DNA from: Isochrysis galbana
Taxonomy: Eukaryota; Haptophyta; Isochrysidales; Isochrysidaceae
Direction of reading: 5' to 3'
Assembly (NCBI GenBank): GCA_018136815.1
Contig: CM030936.1
Span: 3,982,474-4,046,473 of the forward strand
DNA length: 64,000 nucleotides
Below the pieces are notes generated by a model that made no database searches, was not told the origin of the DNA, and worked only from the letters and a program-made list of their open reading frames with translations. A program made the position numbers and the translations under genes. Shown piece after piece: positions 39,743-50,332 of the stretch; positions within the stretch are counted from its first letter, which is position 1, and each line of letters opens with the position of its first letter.

Positions 39743-39842
39743 TGAAAATCCATCGGCTACGGTCCTCTTAGAAACGGTTTTGGCTACGGCACCAATCGTC
39801 CTTACGGTTCCCACACAGGTCCGTATGCATATTATTGATGAA
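39654..39842 (+). repeat. 93-bp tandem duplication of the gene's 3' end
   Basis: atcggctacggtcctcttag through gcatattattgatgaaaatc occurs at ~39656-39748 and again at ~39749-39841 with 5-6 substitutions. Each unit codes IGYGPLRNG(Y/F)GYGTNR and ends in TGA; only the first is translated, because it has the stop. Confidence 0.9.
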
Positions 39843-41175
39843 AATCACCGCACTCGGCTGGAGCCGGCTCTCTCTTCCGCCCGCACACGCTAGTGTACGG
39901 CGCGCGTGATGTTGCCGTTGGGCCATTGCCGCGCGCTTTCTTCCGCGCAGCCCTCGGCCAGCATCTATATTGTGAGTGATACGTTTGGGTGACAGGTAGA
40001 GATTGGCATCTCGTCCATCGGCATGTCGATAGTTTTTTTTCCGCGTTATACATGAGCAAGCTTGTGGCAGTAGTGTGGATCCCACGTGTGATGATGCTTT
40101 TTGAAGATTGAAGATGAAGAATCCAAGTTGCTAGCGCTACATGTAAATGTCCATCCGGGATTGCAATCAGGTTTAATGCTTTAATTTGCAACAAGGCTAG
40201 GGAATACATTGACCAGTTAACCAGTTAGGTGTGTTAACTACCATTAAAGGGCACCCGTGGGGATGCAACTGTTAACCAACAACCAAGTGGGATGCGCAAA
40301 GAGGCAGTTAGCTAGCTAACTACCTGTGGCGTGCGCGGCCGCGGGGGCGCGGCCTCCGAGCGCCGAGCGCGCCTTCGCTGCCGCTGGTAGCAGCGCCGCG
40401 CTGCGCGCGCCCACCCTTGACATAAAGAATAAATAAGTAGGAGAGTTGTAGAAGCTTGTCACGACATACTTGATACTTATTGAATGAGCTCACGCACACA
40501 CGCAGCACATTCACATGCATCATCACATGCTATGTGGTGCTACGGTGCACGGTGCTACGCACAAAGGTGTCGTTCCGTCAATTGTCAATTGGGGGACATC
40601 AGTCGAATTGAGCGATCGAATGTCCACAGTTGTATATAGAGCGTTATTTTAAAATTAAATGCAGACTAGCGTAACAACTTATTTTCCCTGCTTTCCCGCG
40701 GCGCGTGTCCCCCCCCCCCCGGGGGGCGCCGTGTCGGCGCTTTTCCCCTATGCGGACAACTACATAAAGATGCATTTAAGAGATATTTGCCCATGGCACC
40801 TGTGATTACTTGTAATTATGGGCACGGCGCGATGTGCATCGGTCCCCCCCGCGGCGACGCCGTGCGTGCGCATTCCAAACTTTTTATTCTCTATGGGTAC
40901 CTAAGGCTCACGTTTACGTAAAGTAGCCATATACGAGATGTTTCGTTGCGCAGCACGTGTGATGACTTGCAATCACATTGTGCACGCCATGTGTGGGCAG
41001 CGTGTGCAAGGGGGGGGGGGTCCGACGGGACTTCGCACCGTCTTTTCGGACGAGGATTCTGAAAAGGCGGGGAGACCCTCCGAGCCGCTTTCGCCGGGGC
41101 TTTCCGCTCACGGTCAAAAATGTCGACCCCCCCCCATATTAGTACTTAAAAAGCCGTGTTTGACCGCCCTACCTC
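39843..41175. other. Intergenic, no gene recognised
   Basis: Holds two diverged ~60-bp relatives (around 40780-40850 and 40930-41000: gagatatttgcccatggcac and gagatgtttcgttgcgcagc, each followed by a gtgattac/gtgatgac and tgta/tgca pattern). A C-run/G-run is at 40711-40726. No coding region. Confidence 0.4.
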
Positions 41176-41460
41176 AGCCGCGCCTGCCGCCGGCATGCCT
41201 CCTTCCTCATTGCCATCAGGCCCCATGGGCCATCCCAATTCGTCAAGGTGACGCGACCGATTGCGACTCGGACGCGGATAGCGATGGTGTCCCGTCCGGC
41301 TGTTCGAGCTATCGGGCTCTTGGATCTTGGACCCTTACCCTTAGTTAGAGATAGAGATATGCAGGCAGAGAAGGCTAAGGCTAAGAGGCGCGCGTTAGCA
41401 ACTCAGGGCGCTCAAGAGGCGCAAAGGCAAAGGAGGAAGGTAGCACGGCTTGCGGCTTGA
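41176..41460 (+). pseudogene. Second copy of retroelement ORF fragment
   Basis: 41176-41250 matches 6555-6640 (ctcagccgcgcctgccgccg ...). It is followed in a different frame by RDRDMQAEKAKAKRRALATQ and AQEAQRQRRKVARLAA-stop, a basic coiled-coil-like tail. Most of the middle is deleted compared with the copy at 6128. Confidence 0.45.
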
Positions 41461-42527
41461 GCGGACTACCGTAGCACCGTAGCAGATGAACTTGCGCAAG
41501 CGCGGGTAACCTTCGTTCCGGGCATGTGAGATGTGAGATGATGTGTACGTGTGCGACTGATCCGTACCCGTGGGTGGGTTTCATGTTGTGTGTTGTGTTC
41601 ATGTGGAAACTTGAAGAAAGGAAAAGGGGCGGTGTGCAAGAAGAGGGAGTGTGTGCAACGTCGAAGGGGTGCAGTTGTCAGTTGTGCAGTTTCCGGGTTT
41701 GAAGGCGCCCTTGTGGCGCAAGAGGCTGCCGTGAGTGCCTGCCCCCCTGCCCTTGATCCTTGATGTCGGGGCTGGTTTGTGAGGCTCCTGCTCTCCTGCT
41801 TTCGCGCGCGCGCTTGCGCAGCAAGCGCAGAACGTCACTGTGAGTCACCACTCACCACGTCACCACCACCATCTTTTGAAAAAGGAAGCACATGTCGGCC
41901 TAGATAGTGACATGGGGCAACTTTCATCTAGTTGGAACAACCTCTAGAGGTCTAAGGCTCAAATTTCAAGCCTTCCATTAGAAATGGGGCCGTTTTAAGA
42001 ATCTCAATGCTCACGCCTCTATGTCTATGTTCAAAGGGTCAAAAAGTTTGAGTTGAGTTCGCGTTCGACTTTTTTTTACCACCTACTTGCGGGGGGGGGG
42101 GGGGGGGGGGGCGTAGAAGGGCGCCCACCTCTCTGGCCTCTCGAAACCGAGACGAGGCGAGCGCGCTCGCTTTCTCCGCGAGACCTGGCGGAGGAGCGGT
42201 GCGGGGGGGAGGAGAGGGAGAGGAGAGGAGAGGAGAAAGGGACCTCCCTACTTTACGGGGACTGGGGGAGCGCAGCGAGCCAGCGACGAGAAGGAAGGGA
42301 GCGATAGAGAGTAGGATCCCGTTCTGGGAGGCTGAGGCAGCCACGAGAGTTGGGCGAGATTCGATCTGTCGCCCCTCTCCTCGGCCTCTTTTCTCGAGGG
42401 TCGCGGCCTCCTCTGCAACCCAAACACGGCGCCTCGCGCCGTAGCTGATGGGGAAACACGAGCCCCTCGCGCCGTGGCGCCCCTCCGGCCACACCGCCGC
42501 TTCACAGCTCTCCCCTCTCTCTCTTCC

Positions 42528-42535
<8 letters not shown>
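41461..42535. other. Intergenic with repeat ends and purine tracts
   Basis: No gene recognised. 42036-42090 is the inverted partner of 36915-36965. A G-run of ~21 lies at 42091-42111 and GA-rich sequence at 42205-42240. Confidence 0.4.
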
Positions 42536-42537
<2 letters not shown>

Positions 42538-42615
<78 letters not shown>

Positions 42616-42960
42616 TCCTCCTCCATTCCCACCCACCCCTCTCACACTGATCTCTGACTTCTCTCCCTCCCTTCTTGACATTCCCAGGGGGTGCTCGCCT
42701 GCGGCACGCACCACTTCCGCAGCCCGTCCTTCCAGCGAGTGCTTTTCGTCATTTCCTCCAGGCAGATAGAGAAAGCGAGCCCGCCATCCTCTCTCCCATT
42801 CCTCTCTCTCTCTTCTCTCCTCTCTCCTCTCTCCTCTCTCTGCTCGCGTGCTGCCTCGATCTCTCTCTCTCCTCGGTTTCTCTTGAACCCCCCCCCCCCC
42901 CTCTCTCTCTCTCTCTCCCTCTCTTCCCCTCTTTCTCTCTCTGCGCGGGCCCTCGCGCCG
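42538..42960 (+). promoter_or_regulatory. (CT)n-rich promoter/leader of the Cys-repeat gene
   Basis: CT blocks at 42538-42578 and 42584-42612, then further CTCTCT-rich stretches to ~42945, ending ~130 bp before the ATG at 43085. Pyrimidine tracts on the sense strand are shared with the DnaJ and LEA2-like genes. A regulatory role is inferred. Confidence 0.45.
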
Positions 42961-43084
42961 CTCGGCCCTCCTCGTCACCTCTCTCACCACTTCACCCTCT
43001 TCTTTTCACATCATCATCGATCTCCTCCCTCCCCCTCTTCATTCTCTGCCCCGTCATCCTCGCCCTTCCCCTCCCCACCTCCCA

Positions 43085-44629
43085 ATGGGCAACTGCGGGT
43101 CGAGCGCGGCGAGTGACGCTGTTCACGAGGCGAGCCACGTCAAGCCGACGCGCACCGGCCCGACCGATAAGGGTCCCAAGTCCCCCAAGCAACCCAAGAA
43201 GAAGAAGGTTGACCCTCAGGCGCTCGCGGCCGTCACTCTGCAGAAGCATGCGAGGGCTCGCACGGGCAGAGCGCGGGGGGCGGCGTACATGGCAGAAAAG
43301 GCGGAGATCGCATGCACTTGCTACCGCGTCAACGTCAAGAGCGAGACCTTCGGCGTCTGCTTCTGTGGCTGGCCAAAGGCGGAGCACTCAGACGAGGCGC
43401 TCCACAAGGGAGCCACCAACGTGGCAGGACCCAAGCGTGTCGGATCGAACGAGGTGAGTGGCCAGGCAGAGAGCAAGAGGGGGGGGGGGGAGGCGCTGCG
43501 CTGCGATCCCGCCATTCCGAGCCCGTCCACGCGGCCGGTTGGATCGTGAAATGCCGTGGGGGCCTGCGGTGCTCAAATTGTGGGCACTGGAGGCCTTCCC
43601 TAGTCCCCGACCTGTGGGCTCGCACCCACCCAAACCCCCCTCCGTCATGCGCAGCTCCGCGCTCGCATGCAGAAGAAGGATAAGGTGAGCTGTACCAAGT
43701 ATACTATGAATCTGGAGGCGGCCAACTTTGGTGAATGCATCTGCGGCGCCGCACGAGACCTGCACATGGAGTCGGCGCTCGACACGGAGAAGGCCAAGAA
43801 TGCGCGGCAGGACTCCGCAGAGGTGAGAACTTACATAATCGCCGCCCGCACTAGACGTGGTGTCACGTGGTTACTGGCGAGGAGAGCGTCCCGATGCAAG
43901 GGCCCTTGCCGTGGCAGCTGCCCGCGCTGCACCCGTTGTTGATGGGCTGTCCTGTCACGGAGTCGCTGCTCCCACCACACACTCGACCTTCCCCTATTCC
44001 GTTTCATCTCGCAGCTCCGGGAACGCATGGTGCACCGCGACTTCTGCAATTGTCCTGTTTACGTGATGGACCTCCAGGCCGCAAACTTCGGCGCGTGCAC
44101 TTGCGGCGAGCCGCGCGACCGCCACACCGCCGAGGCAATTGCGGCAGGAGCGCCCAAGGCCACCCCCGGCAAGGGCACCAACAAGGCCAAGGAGGAGGAA
44201 GAGCTTCGCGAGCGCATGACGAGTCGCGAGATGGCAGACTGCGTCTACTTCGAGGTGGACATGGACCCTTCGGTCCCTTTTGGCCAGTGCCGCTGCGGAC
44301 GGCCCAAGGCGGAGCACACGGCGGCGGCGCTCTCTGGCGCAGCCAAGGCGGGCCTGGCTGCCGCCAAGAAGCGCGACGACGAGGTGGTGCGTGCGCAGAT
44401 GGCGGCACGCGACGTGCGTGGCTGCGACCACTACGTGCTCGATATGGACCCCTCGGCCCAGTTTGGCCACTGCGCCAACTGCGGCCTTGCCAAGTCCGAG
44501 CATTCCGACAAGGCTATCGCCGCCGCTGCCGCAGCCGGGGGTGACAGGCCGCAGCGCGCACGCCTCGACTCCAAGGAGCTGCGCGAGCGGATGGCGGGAA
44601 AGAGCGACGCCTCAGCCGAGCACATCTGA
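43085..44629 (+). CDS. Acylated protein with five tandem Cys/His repeats, 3 exons
   Basis: Model: 43085-43453, 43655-43822, 44015-44629 (383 aa), GT-AG introns of 201 and 192 bp, all phase 0. The N-terminus MGNCGSS is a likely myristoylation plus palmitoylation site; an IQ-like helix (TLQKHARARTGRARGAAYM) follows at ~50-68. Then come five ~45-residue repeats of the pattern C-x-x-Y-x4-(E/D)-x4-FG-x-C-x-CG-x3-K/D-x-H: CTCYRVNVKSETFGVCFCGW, KYTMNLEAANFGECICGAAR, YVMDLQAANFGACTCGEPRD, FEVDMDPSVPFGQCRCGRPK, YVLDMDPSAQFGHCANCGLA. Each is preceded by (L/V)R(E/A)(R/Q)M. Exons 2 and 3 both start exactly at LRxRM, so exon and repeat borders coincide. The Cys/His pattern could bind a metal. Family known to me only as an algal/protist repeat; function unknown. 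Confidence 0.8.
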
Positions 44630-45592
44630 AGCCACGCTAGTCCGGTCGCAATACCAGCGGCAGCGGCGTCAGCAGCGTCACACGACTTAAGGGTATTACA
44701 GCGAACTGCCGTGCGGCCCTATTGCAGCCGTGTGGATGGGTCCACGTAGCATAGCGGCCGCCACCCGCAACTACGCTTGGACGAGACCATTCACGAGGAG
44801 GAGGAGGCCCGCGCAACGCGTGAGCGCGTGCGGTGTGAATGGTGGAGTTTGCTCTCTTCGACTGAGGACTCATGGCTCCGGGAGAGCCGGATAGAGCGTG
44901 GTCTTCGTGGCGCACAGGCGTCATGGCAGTAGTTGATGCGGAGGCCGACGCCATAGGATCGAACGACATGGCTCTCGCTCGGTTGCAGGCGGCGCTCCGC
45001 CCGCCTCCAGGCGGGAACGTCGCAGCGCGTGATCTCAGACGCTGATAACGTCACAGTATTAATTTTGCATTATTTGACCGATGGCGGTCTAATTGGACAG
45101 ATTGATGAGGATTTCTCGCGTGTGTCCACTTGCAGTCTTGAACACGCGTGTTGTCCGCCATGTGTGCGTGTGTGTGGTATCGGCACCGCACGATGTGTGC
45201 TTGGGGGCGTGGAGTTGTTGTGAGCCCTGTGCGGAGACGGCAAGTGGCGTTGGCACGCGTTCCTTCCCCGACAACGTACCTCGGGGTGCGAGAGTAGTGC
45301 CGCGCAGTGCTTGCAACCACGCGCAAGTACTTCTTCAGTTGTGTTAAGGTGGTGGTTGCCGCGGCTTGCGTGTCCGCACTCCGTGTTGTCGTGGTCTTTG
45401 CTCGCCGGGTTAAATTTTCGGATTGTTGAGTACGCCTTTGTAGGTCCCGTCACGCCTCACGCAACTTGCTCGTCGTCATATAAAAGTCATATTATTGCAC
45501 AATACAGCAGCGGCGCGTTGTCGCTTATTAGACGCACAGCGTTGCTCCCCCCGCACTGGTGAGGCGGTGGAGTTTCTTGCTTCTTGGCCCTC
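44630..45592. other. Intergenic, no gene recognised
   Basis: About 0.96 kb without coding signal or recognised repeat. It ends where the minus-strand module A copy 4 begins. Confidence 0.4.
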
Positions 45593-46539
45593 TGACGGAT
45601 CCGAGGTGTACCACTGCCTCAGATGGGAACAGAGGGGACGGTAGGGAAGCGGCGAGAGGCGCGGCGGAAGTTGGGGGGTGGCCAATGACGGGCTGGACCA
45701 CCTCCTCAGCAGAGAAAGGCGGGAGGACGGGCTTGGGCGAGGGCGAGCGCGACGACGGAGCGGACATGGCTGGGAGGGTCAGGATGGATAGGCGGAGGCT
45801 GAGGGATTGGTGGGGTTTGGTATTGAGGTAGTGTTGAGAACGAGGGACGAGAACGGGAACGAGAACGAGAACGAGAGCGACGAACGAAGAACGACAGACG
45901 ACAGACGGCTCACGGCCGATGGACCGACGAGATGACACTACACTCACGTCAACACTCTCCACACTAACGTATCCCTATCACGGAACGCACAGGAACCCGC
46001 TGACAGATCGAACAAGGAAGAGAATGCCGACAAGAGAGCGACGGGGCGACGGACGATCCGACGGGGGCGACAGTTACGCACAGGAATAAGGAGGGAATCT
46101 TTCGAAAACCCTTAAGTGATTTGATGAAGACCGAAGTAAAATAGCGCCACGGTATAATCCAACGGCCAACACCTGAGGGGGAATCAGGGTCACGCAAGGG
46201 GGCGGTTCCTTGCACCGGCGATACCTGAACGCGCGACTTCGCCTAAAACGCGAGGAGGTAAGCCAGGTGAGGGGCAAGCAGGCGACAAGGGAGGCGACAA
46301 AGGAGGCGAGGGCAACAAGGGCGAATGGACGAATGTAGGACCCTGCGACGGTGACTCGTGGCTAGCCTGCAAGGAGGGAACATAGAAACGCAAACAACTT
46401 CTAGAACAAAAAGGTCGATCGCGGATGCGACAGCCTCCCCACATCCAGCCATATGACATGAAGTGGTACCGAACGGCTGAGCTGATCTACATAGAAAAAG
46501 GTCGTTCCGGGCGACAAGCTCTATCGAGAAAGCCCCTGC
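45593..46539 (-). mobile_element. Module A copy 4, interrupted by hAT element 1
   Basis: Minus-strand copy from the common edge (TGACGGATCC at 45593) through ATGTCCGCTCC and the pyrimidine stretch to caggggctttctcgatag at ~46539. There the hAT element begins. The module resumes at 49551-49605 on the far side (gcccctgcaccggcgcccgg, matching the 1490-1527 flank of the fragment near 1527). Confidence 0.8.
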
Positions 46540-46865
46540 CAACCCTAACCTTGATTACAACATTTAGTTGAGTAATGACTATGACTACAAGACATATGCA
46601 CTATTCAAGCTCTGAATAGTGCGCAACCTGAAAAGTCACGGCTTGAATAATCCTTGAAGAGCCATGACTATCATATTCACATTAGTTGACTAATACGACA
46701 AGCGCGCGAGCGCCGCCGAGGGCGCGAAACGAGCCTAGTGGCTAGTGGGACGGGCATCCTCACAATCTACCAACAGCCAACAGGACGACTAGATATCATG
46801 CTCAAACGCTTGCCCAGCCACACGGTACTTGGAATAATACCAACTATCAGTAAACTGATAGGGTC

Positions 46866-47845
46866 ATGGAGCGCGCGCCGCCGCCCTCCCTCGCTGCCGC
46901 TGCCCTCGCCGAGATGGACGAAGGCTTGAGTGACACGCCGCTGTCGCCGAAGCGACCGCGACAGGACGACCCTCCCAGCCAGGTGGGCACAGGAGCCAGC
47001 CTGCCACACCAGCGAACCACCGCGAACGCCACGAACAAGGCTGCCATGCTGGCAGCAGCCAGCATGCAGCACACCTCCAACACAACACACAGCCACTCCA
47101 GCCACACCACACCAGTGGGACGCTTCCAAAGGGAAGGCCTCCGGGCTGGGACCCTACACAACCGCGGTACCGCCCTCGCGCTCCGGCGCGAGGGGCCGGC
47201 CCGGCACCATCTACAGCAGAACCCCAATGGGGAAATGCCACATCAAAGCAAAGAGTTGGACAAAGAGCAGGCAGGTCCCCCCAGCAAGGGGCATAGGAGC
47301 ACAAAGGGGGGCAGACCAGGAGGGTTGCTCCCCAATGCCTACGAATGCCAAACGGACAAGCGAGCCTCGGGCGCGCGAACGTCGCGAGCGTCACAAGCCC
47401 ATGAGGCCCATCACAACAAGCACCACCTTGAGAGAGAGCCTACACAAAACACAATCCACACGAGACCCTCGGAAAGGGACGACAACATAACGGATACACC
47501 GTGCCACATGGACGCCCGAAAGACGAAAACATATGCAAGGCTAACCCCACCCTCCGCCCCGGCCACACAGGTGGCCCTCCTAGACGAAGACTTAGAGTCC
47601 GAACCCGAGGGGGAGGCCGAATTTCCGGACTCCCACAAGATCATTATCACCTTTACGGCGTACGAGAAAGGACACAAGGCCAAAGACGAAGAGGTCCTCG
47701 GCGCGATTGTCGCGCACCTCAACAAGTTGGAAGGCGTAGACCTCGAGCCCGAATTCCTATCCAAGAGCGCCTCCGGCCCTTGGGAGATTCTCGTAACGGC
47801 GGATTGCGCCAACCAATTCCGCGAAGAATACAAGGATGTGCTTCG
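46866..47845 (+). pseudogene. LINE ORF1 (partial)
   Basis: Starts MERAPPPSLAAAALAEMDEG, continues with PLSPKRPRQDDPP, a long polar region and an acidic stretch (LLDEDLESEPEGEAEF). A compact segment follows (SHKIIITFTAYEKGHKAKDE, EVLGAIVAHLNKLEGVDLEP, GPWEILVTADCANQFREEYK) resembling the small RNA-binding fold of LINE ORF1 proteins. At ~47838 it jumps to RT sequence in another frame, so the endonuclease and the RT N-terminus are deleted. Confidence 0.7.
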
Positions 47846-48847
47846 TCCCACATCGACTAATAGGCGAAGCTACCCACTTGCTACAACTTACACACGCGTA
47901 TTTAGAAGAAACGGGGGAACCCGGTCTCCTCCTAGCGCTGGACTGGGAAAAAGCCTTTGACAGAGTTAATTGGGAATTCTATCACCTCGTACTCGAAAAG
48001 CTAAAATTTGGGAAGGACTTCCGTAGATACGCGAAGGCTCTAACCAACACCGAAGCGAAGCCCATACGATACATCAAGGCCAACGGAGGCAGAAGCTTCC
48101 CATTCAATGTAGCGAGCGGGGTTCCTCAAGGATGCCCTCTATCGCCGCTGGCCTTTCTACTAACGGCGGAAGTGCTCGCCCGGGCGATCAACGAAGACGA
48201 CGAAATAGAAGGGATCACTGTTAACGGAGCCGAACTCAAAATAAGCCAATTCGCGGACGACACGCAGCTTATGGCGGCCGACTACGGCAGCCTGGCACGC
48301 TCGCTCGAATGGGTAGAGAGATACGCGGCGGCCTCATGTGGCAAGCCTAACGACCAGAAATTCGAAGGACTAAGAATGGGAGCCCTGAAGAAAAAGCGAC
48401 CGCCAGCTAGATTTCAAAGATACAAGTGGCTCAAAAGAAGCGAGTACGCGACCATATTAGGGGTCCCGTTAGGAGGGCCCCAGGCCATAAAAGGATTCTG
48501 GCGAAACTAGCTGACAAAATAGAAAGAAAAACCAGCATATACGAGCCGATCACACGCAACCTATCTATACACGGTAAAACTAAGATAGCCAACTTCCTCA
48601 TATACTCTATCCCAAGGTACTGGCTGCAAACGCTGGCAGCCCCGAAGTCGTTCCACGCGGCAGTCAAGAGGTCGGTAGACAGAATATTGTGGACGAACGC
48701 GCGTACCGGGCGACGACTACAATGGATAAAACACCCCGACATCCCGCTAAAAGGCGCCTCGGAGAAGGACCCCCAACTAGGGCTGGGCCTCCTGGACTGG
48801 GACAACCACGTCAAAGCGCTACAATCCAAATGGATATGTTTTTTTTT
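47836..48847 (+). pseudogene. LINE reverse transcriptase fragment
   Basis: Non-LTR RT motifs in order: FVPHRLIGEATHLLQLTHAY, LLLALDWEKAFDRVNWEFY, NVASGVPQGCPLSPLAFLLT, then the catalytic box FADDTQ (about 48260) and KFEGLRMGALKKK. A frameshift near 48505 (…KGFWRN-stop versus LADKIERKTSIYEPITRNLS) breaks the ORF. It continues to LGLLDWDNHVKALQSKW, where the copy ends in a T-run. Close relative of 57423-59689; Tx1/L1-like clade by motif style. Confidence 0.8.
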
Positions 48848-48848
48848 T

Positions 48849-49190
48849 ACTTGGAATAATACCTCTCGCGAATGGCGGCCACAGTGGGCATGGAAGTCTT
48901 CTTGTTGAAGTGGATGCGCGTCAACATCGCTAAGTTCTCGGGCATCATGTTCGGATCGGAAATTTGACCTGCGAGTGAGAAGATTTGTTCCACGTTTGCC
49001 TCGTGGTGAATGTGTGAGGCGCACTGCTTGAACACGCAAAAGTGCAACGGAAACCTTTCGCGCATGGCCCACATCATTGCAAGCTCGTTGAGGATGCCAT
49101 CGTCGTCGAGGAATTGCTGTGTGACCTCCTGGCCAATGAGCTTCCAGTCGTTGGCCTTCTCATCGCATACGGCATCCGCGTGTTGTGGCG
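48849..49190 (-). pseudogene. hAT transposase C-terminal domain
   Basis: The minus-strand frame runs DEKANDWKLIGQEVTQQFLD, NELAMMWAMRERFPLHFCVF, NVEQIFSLAGQISDPNMMPE, NLAMLTRIHFNKK, ending RERYYSK. This is the hAT dimerisation region. The TAA stop is created by the LINE's T-run; without the LINE the frame runs ~11 codons further to TAG. Upstream catalytic sequence is not recognisable. Confidence 0.7.
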
Positions 49191-49550
49191 GCGCCGATGG
49201 TGCTTCTTGGTCGCTTCAGCTCCGGCAACAACACCGAGGTGATGCGCCTTTGCCTTTGGTGGACCTGACGACGAGGCGGTGCCATCGCCAATGAGAGCGA
49301 GAGAGAGGCCGCTGCCGCCGCACGTTCGATTCGATCGGGGATTTTTACTTACTATCGTTACTACATACGGCGTGTTTGCATATTTGCATTTGCATTTGTA
49401 GTCAAAAATAGTCAAGAAGTCAACTATTGCTTGACTATTTCAAAAGTCCATTATTCAAGCCATGACTATTGCCACAGCCAAATTTTCATAGTGTAACTAA
49501 AGGCAAAAATGTTGTAGTCAAGCTAGTCATTGTAATCAAGGTTAGGGCTG

Positions 49551-49605
49551 GCCCCTGCACCGGCGCCCGGTGTTCGCGTTCTCTACCTTTTACATAAAAA
49601 AGTCA
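49551..49605 (-). mobile_element. Outer end of module A copy 4
   Basis: Continuation of the copy at 45593-46539 beyond the hAT insertion; starts with the second TSD copy and matches (minus strand) the aatgcgaac...gcgtacaggggc region at ~1495-1530. Element B copy 3 begins directly after it. Confidence 0.6.
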
Positions 49606-50090
49606 ACTAAGTTTATACTTGGTTGACCCATCGGGGGACACGAGCCCCCCCCTCTCTCCACTCCTCCCCTGCCATGGGGGAGGAACCACCCATCCTCCTG
49701 GCATGCCTGATGGCTTGCCAGGAGGAGACTGCCCTACTGACCCACTCCCTTCCCCACAGGCTCGCCCCATCGCCCCATTCGCCCAACCTAGCCCCTCGTG
49801 GCCAGCCCATTGCTCCAACCCCCCCTCCCCCCCTGGTCGACAGGCAGACAGGTGCAGCGTGGAGCCCCCAGAGGCTCGGGAGCGCCAGCGAGGGAGAGGC
49901 AGGGGAGGCCAGGGCCCAGCCTCAGCCTCCTCTGCCCCCTGAGCTGGCCTCCCAGAGCCTCCAGGGGTCGCCAGAGGGCAGCTGGAGGCCTGCCGCAGGC
50001 GCGCCATCGCGCGTGCCGCAGGAGAGGGGAGAGAGAGCGCGGAGAAGGGAGTGGGCGGAGAGAGAGCTCCGCCCACCAAAAAATTGGTAA
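49606..50090 (+). mobile_element. Element B copy 3 (diverged, partial)
   Basis: Starts ACTAAGTTTATACTTGGTTG at 49606 and runs in parallel with B copies 1 and 2 (ccatggggga, gcctgatggcttgccaggag, ctccagggg) to about 50090. The 3' half of the full element is missing or different (ccgcccaccaaaaaattgg). No clear TSD found. Confidence 0.7.
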
Positions 50091-50332
50091 GTCCCGCTCC
50101 TGTTTACAGGATAAGTCGGGACCGAGTCGGCCGCCATCACCTCCGCGGTGTCAGGCGAAGAGGGAGGAAGGGCCACGCCACAGGGGGGGCTAAGAAGAAG
50201 CGAAGAAGGGCCGCTGCTGCTTCCCGAACCCCGCTTGGCGTAATCGCGTGCATGGTGCTGTGCTGACTCTAGATAGAGCCTGGTGCCAGCGTCCCCCAGC
50301 GCCTTCCCCCAGCAGCGTCCCCCAGCGTCCCC
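50091..50332. other. Spacer
   Basis: No gene. Contains gcgtcccccag repeated three times near 50288-50330. Confidence 0.35.

Larger units (their letters stand above)
46842..48847 (+). mobile_element. LINE copy inserted in hAT element 1
   Basis: Exact 16-bp TSD TACTTGGAATAATACC at 46826-46841 and 48848-48863. It begins with a hairpin (CTATCAGTAAACTGATAG, 46844-46861) directly before ATGGAGCGCG at 46866. It ends in a T-run after the RT region, truncated relative to the copy at 57423-59689. An internal deletion fuses ORF1 to the RT. Confidence 0.9.
46540..49550 (-). mobile_element. hAT element 1 with nested LINE
   Basis: 21-bp terminal inverted repeats (CA(A/G)CCCTAACCTTGATTAC plus AA) at 46540-46560 and 49530-49550, one mismatch. 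Exact 8-bp TSD GCCCCTGC at 46532-46539 and 49551-49558. Subterminal words such as gcttgaataat and catgactat occur inverted at both ends. Once the LINE (46842-48847) is removed, ~1 kb of hAT remains, including the transposase C-terminus on the minus strand. Confidence 0.9.

Noticed and set aside
38468-39814. Minus-strand ORFs over the Gly/Tyr-rich gene (211 and 200 codons)
   Set aside because: Shadows; the plus strand shows duplicated domains and a signal peptide.
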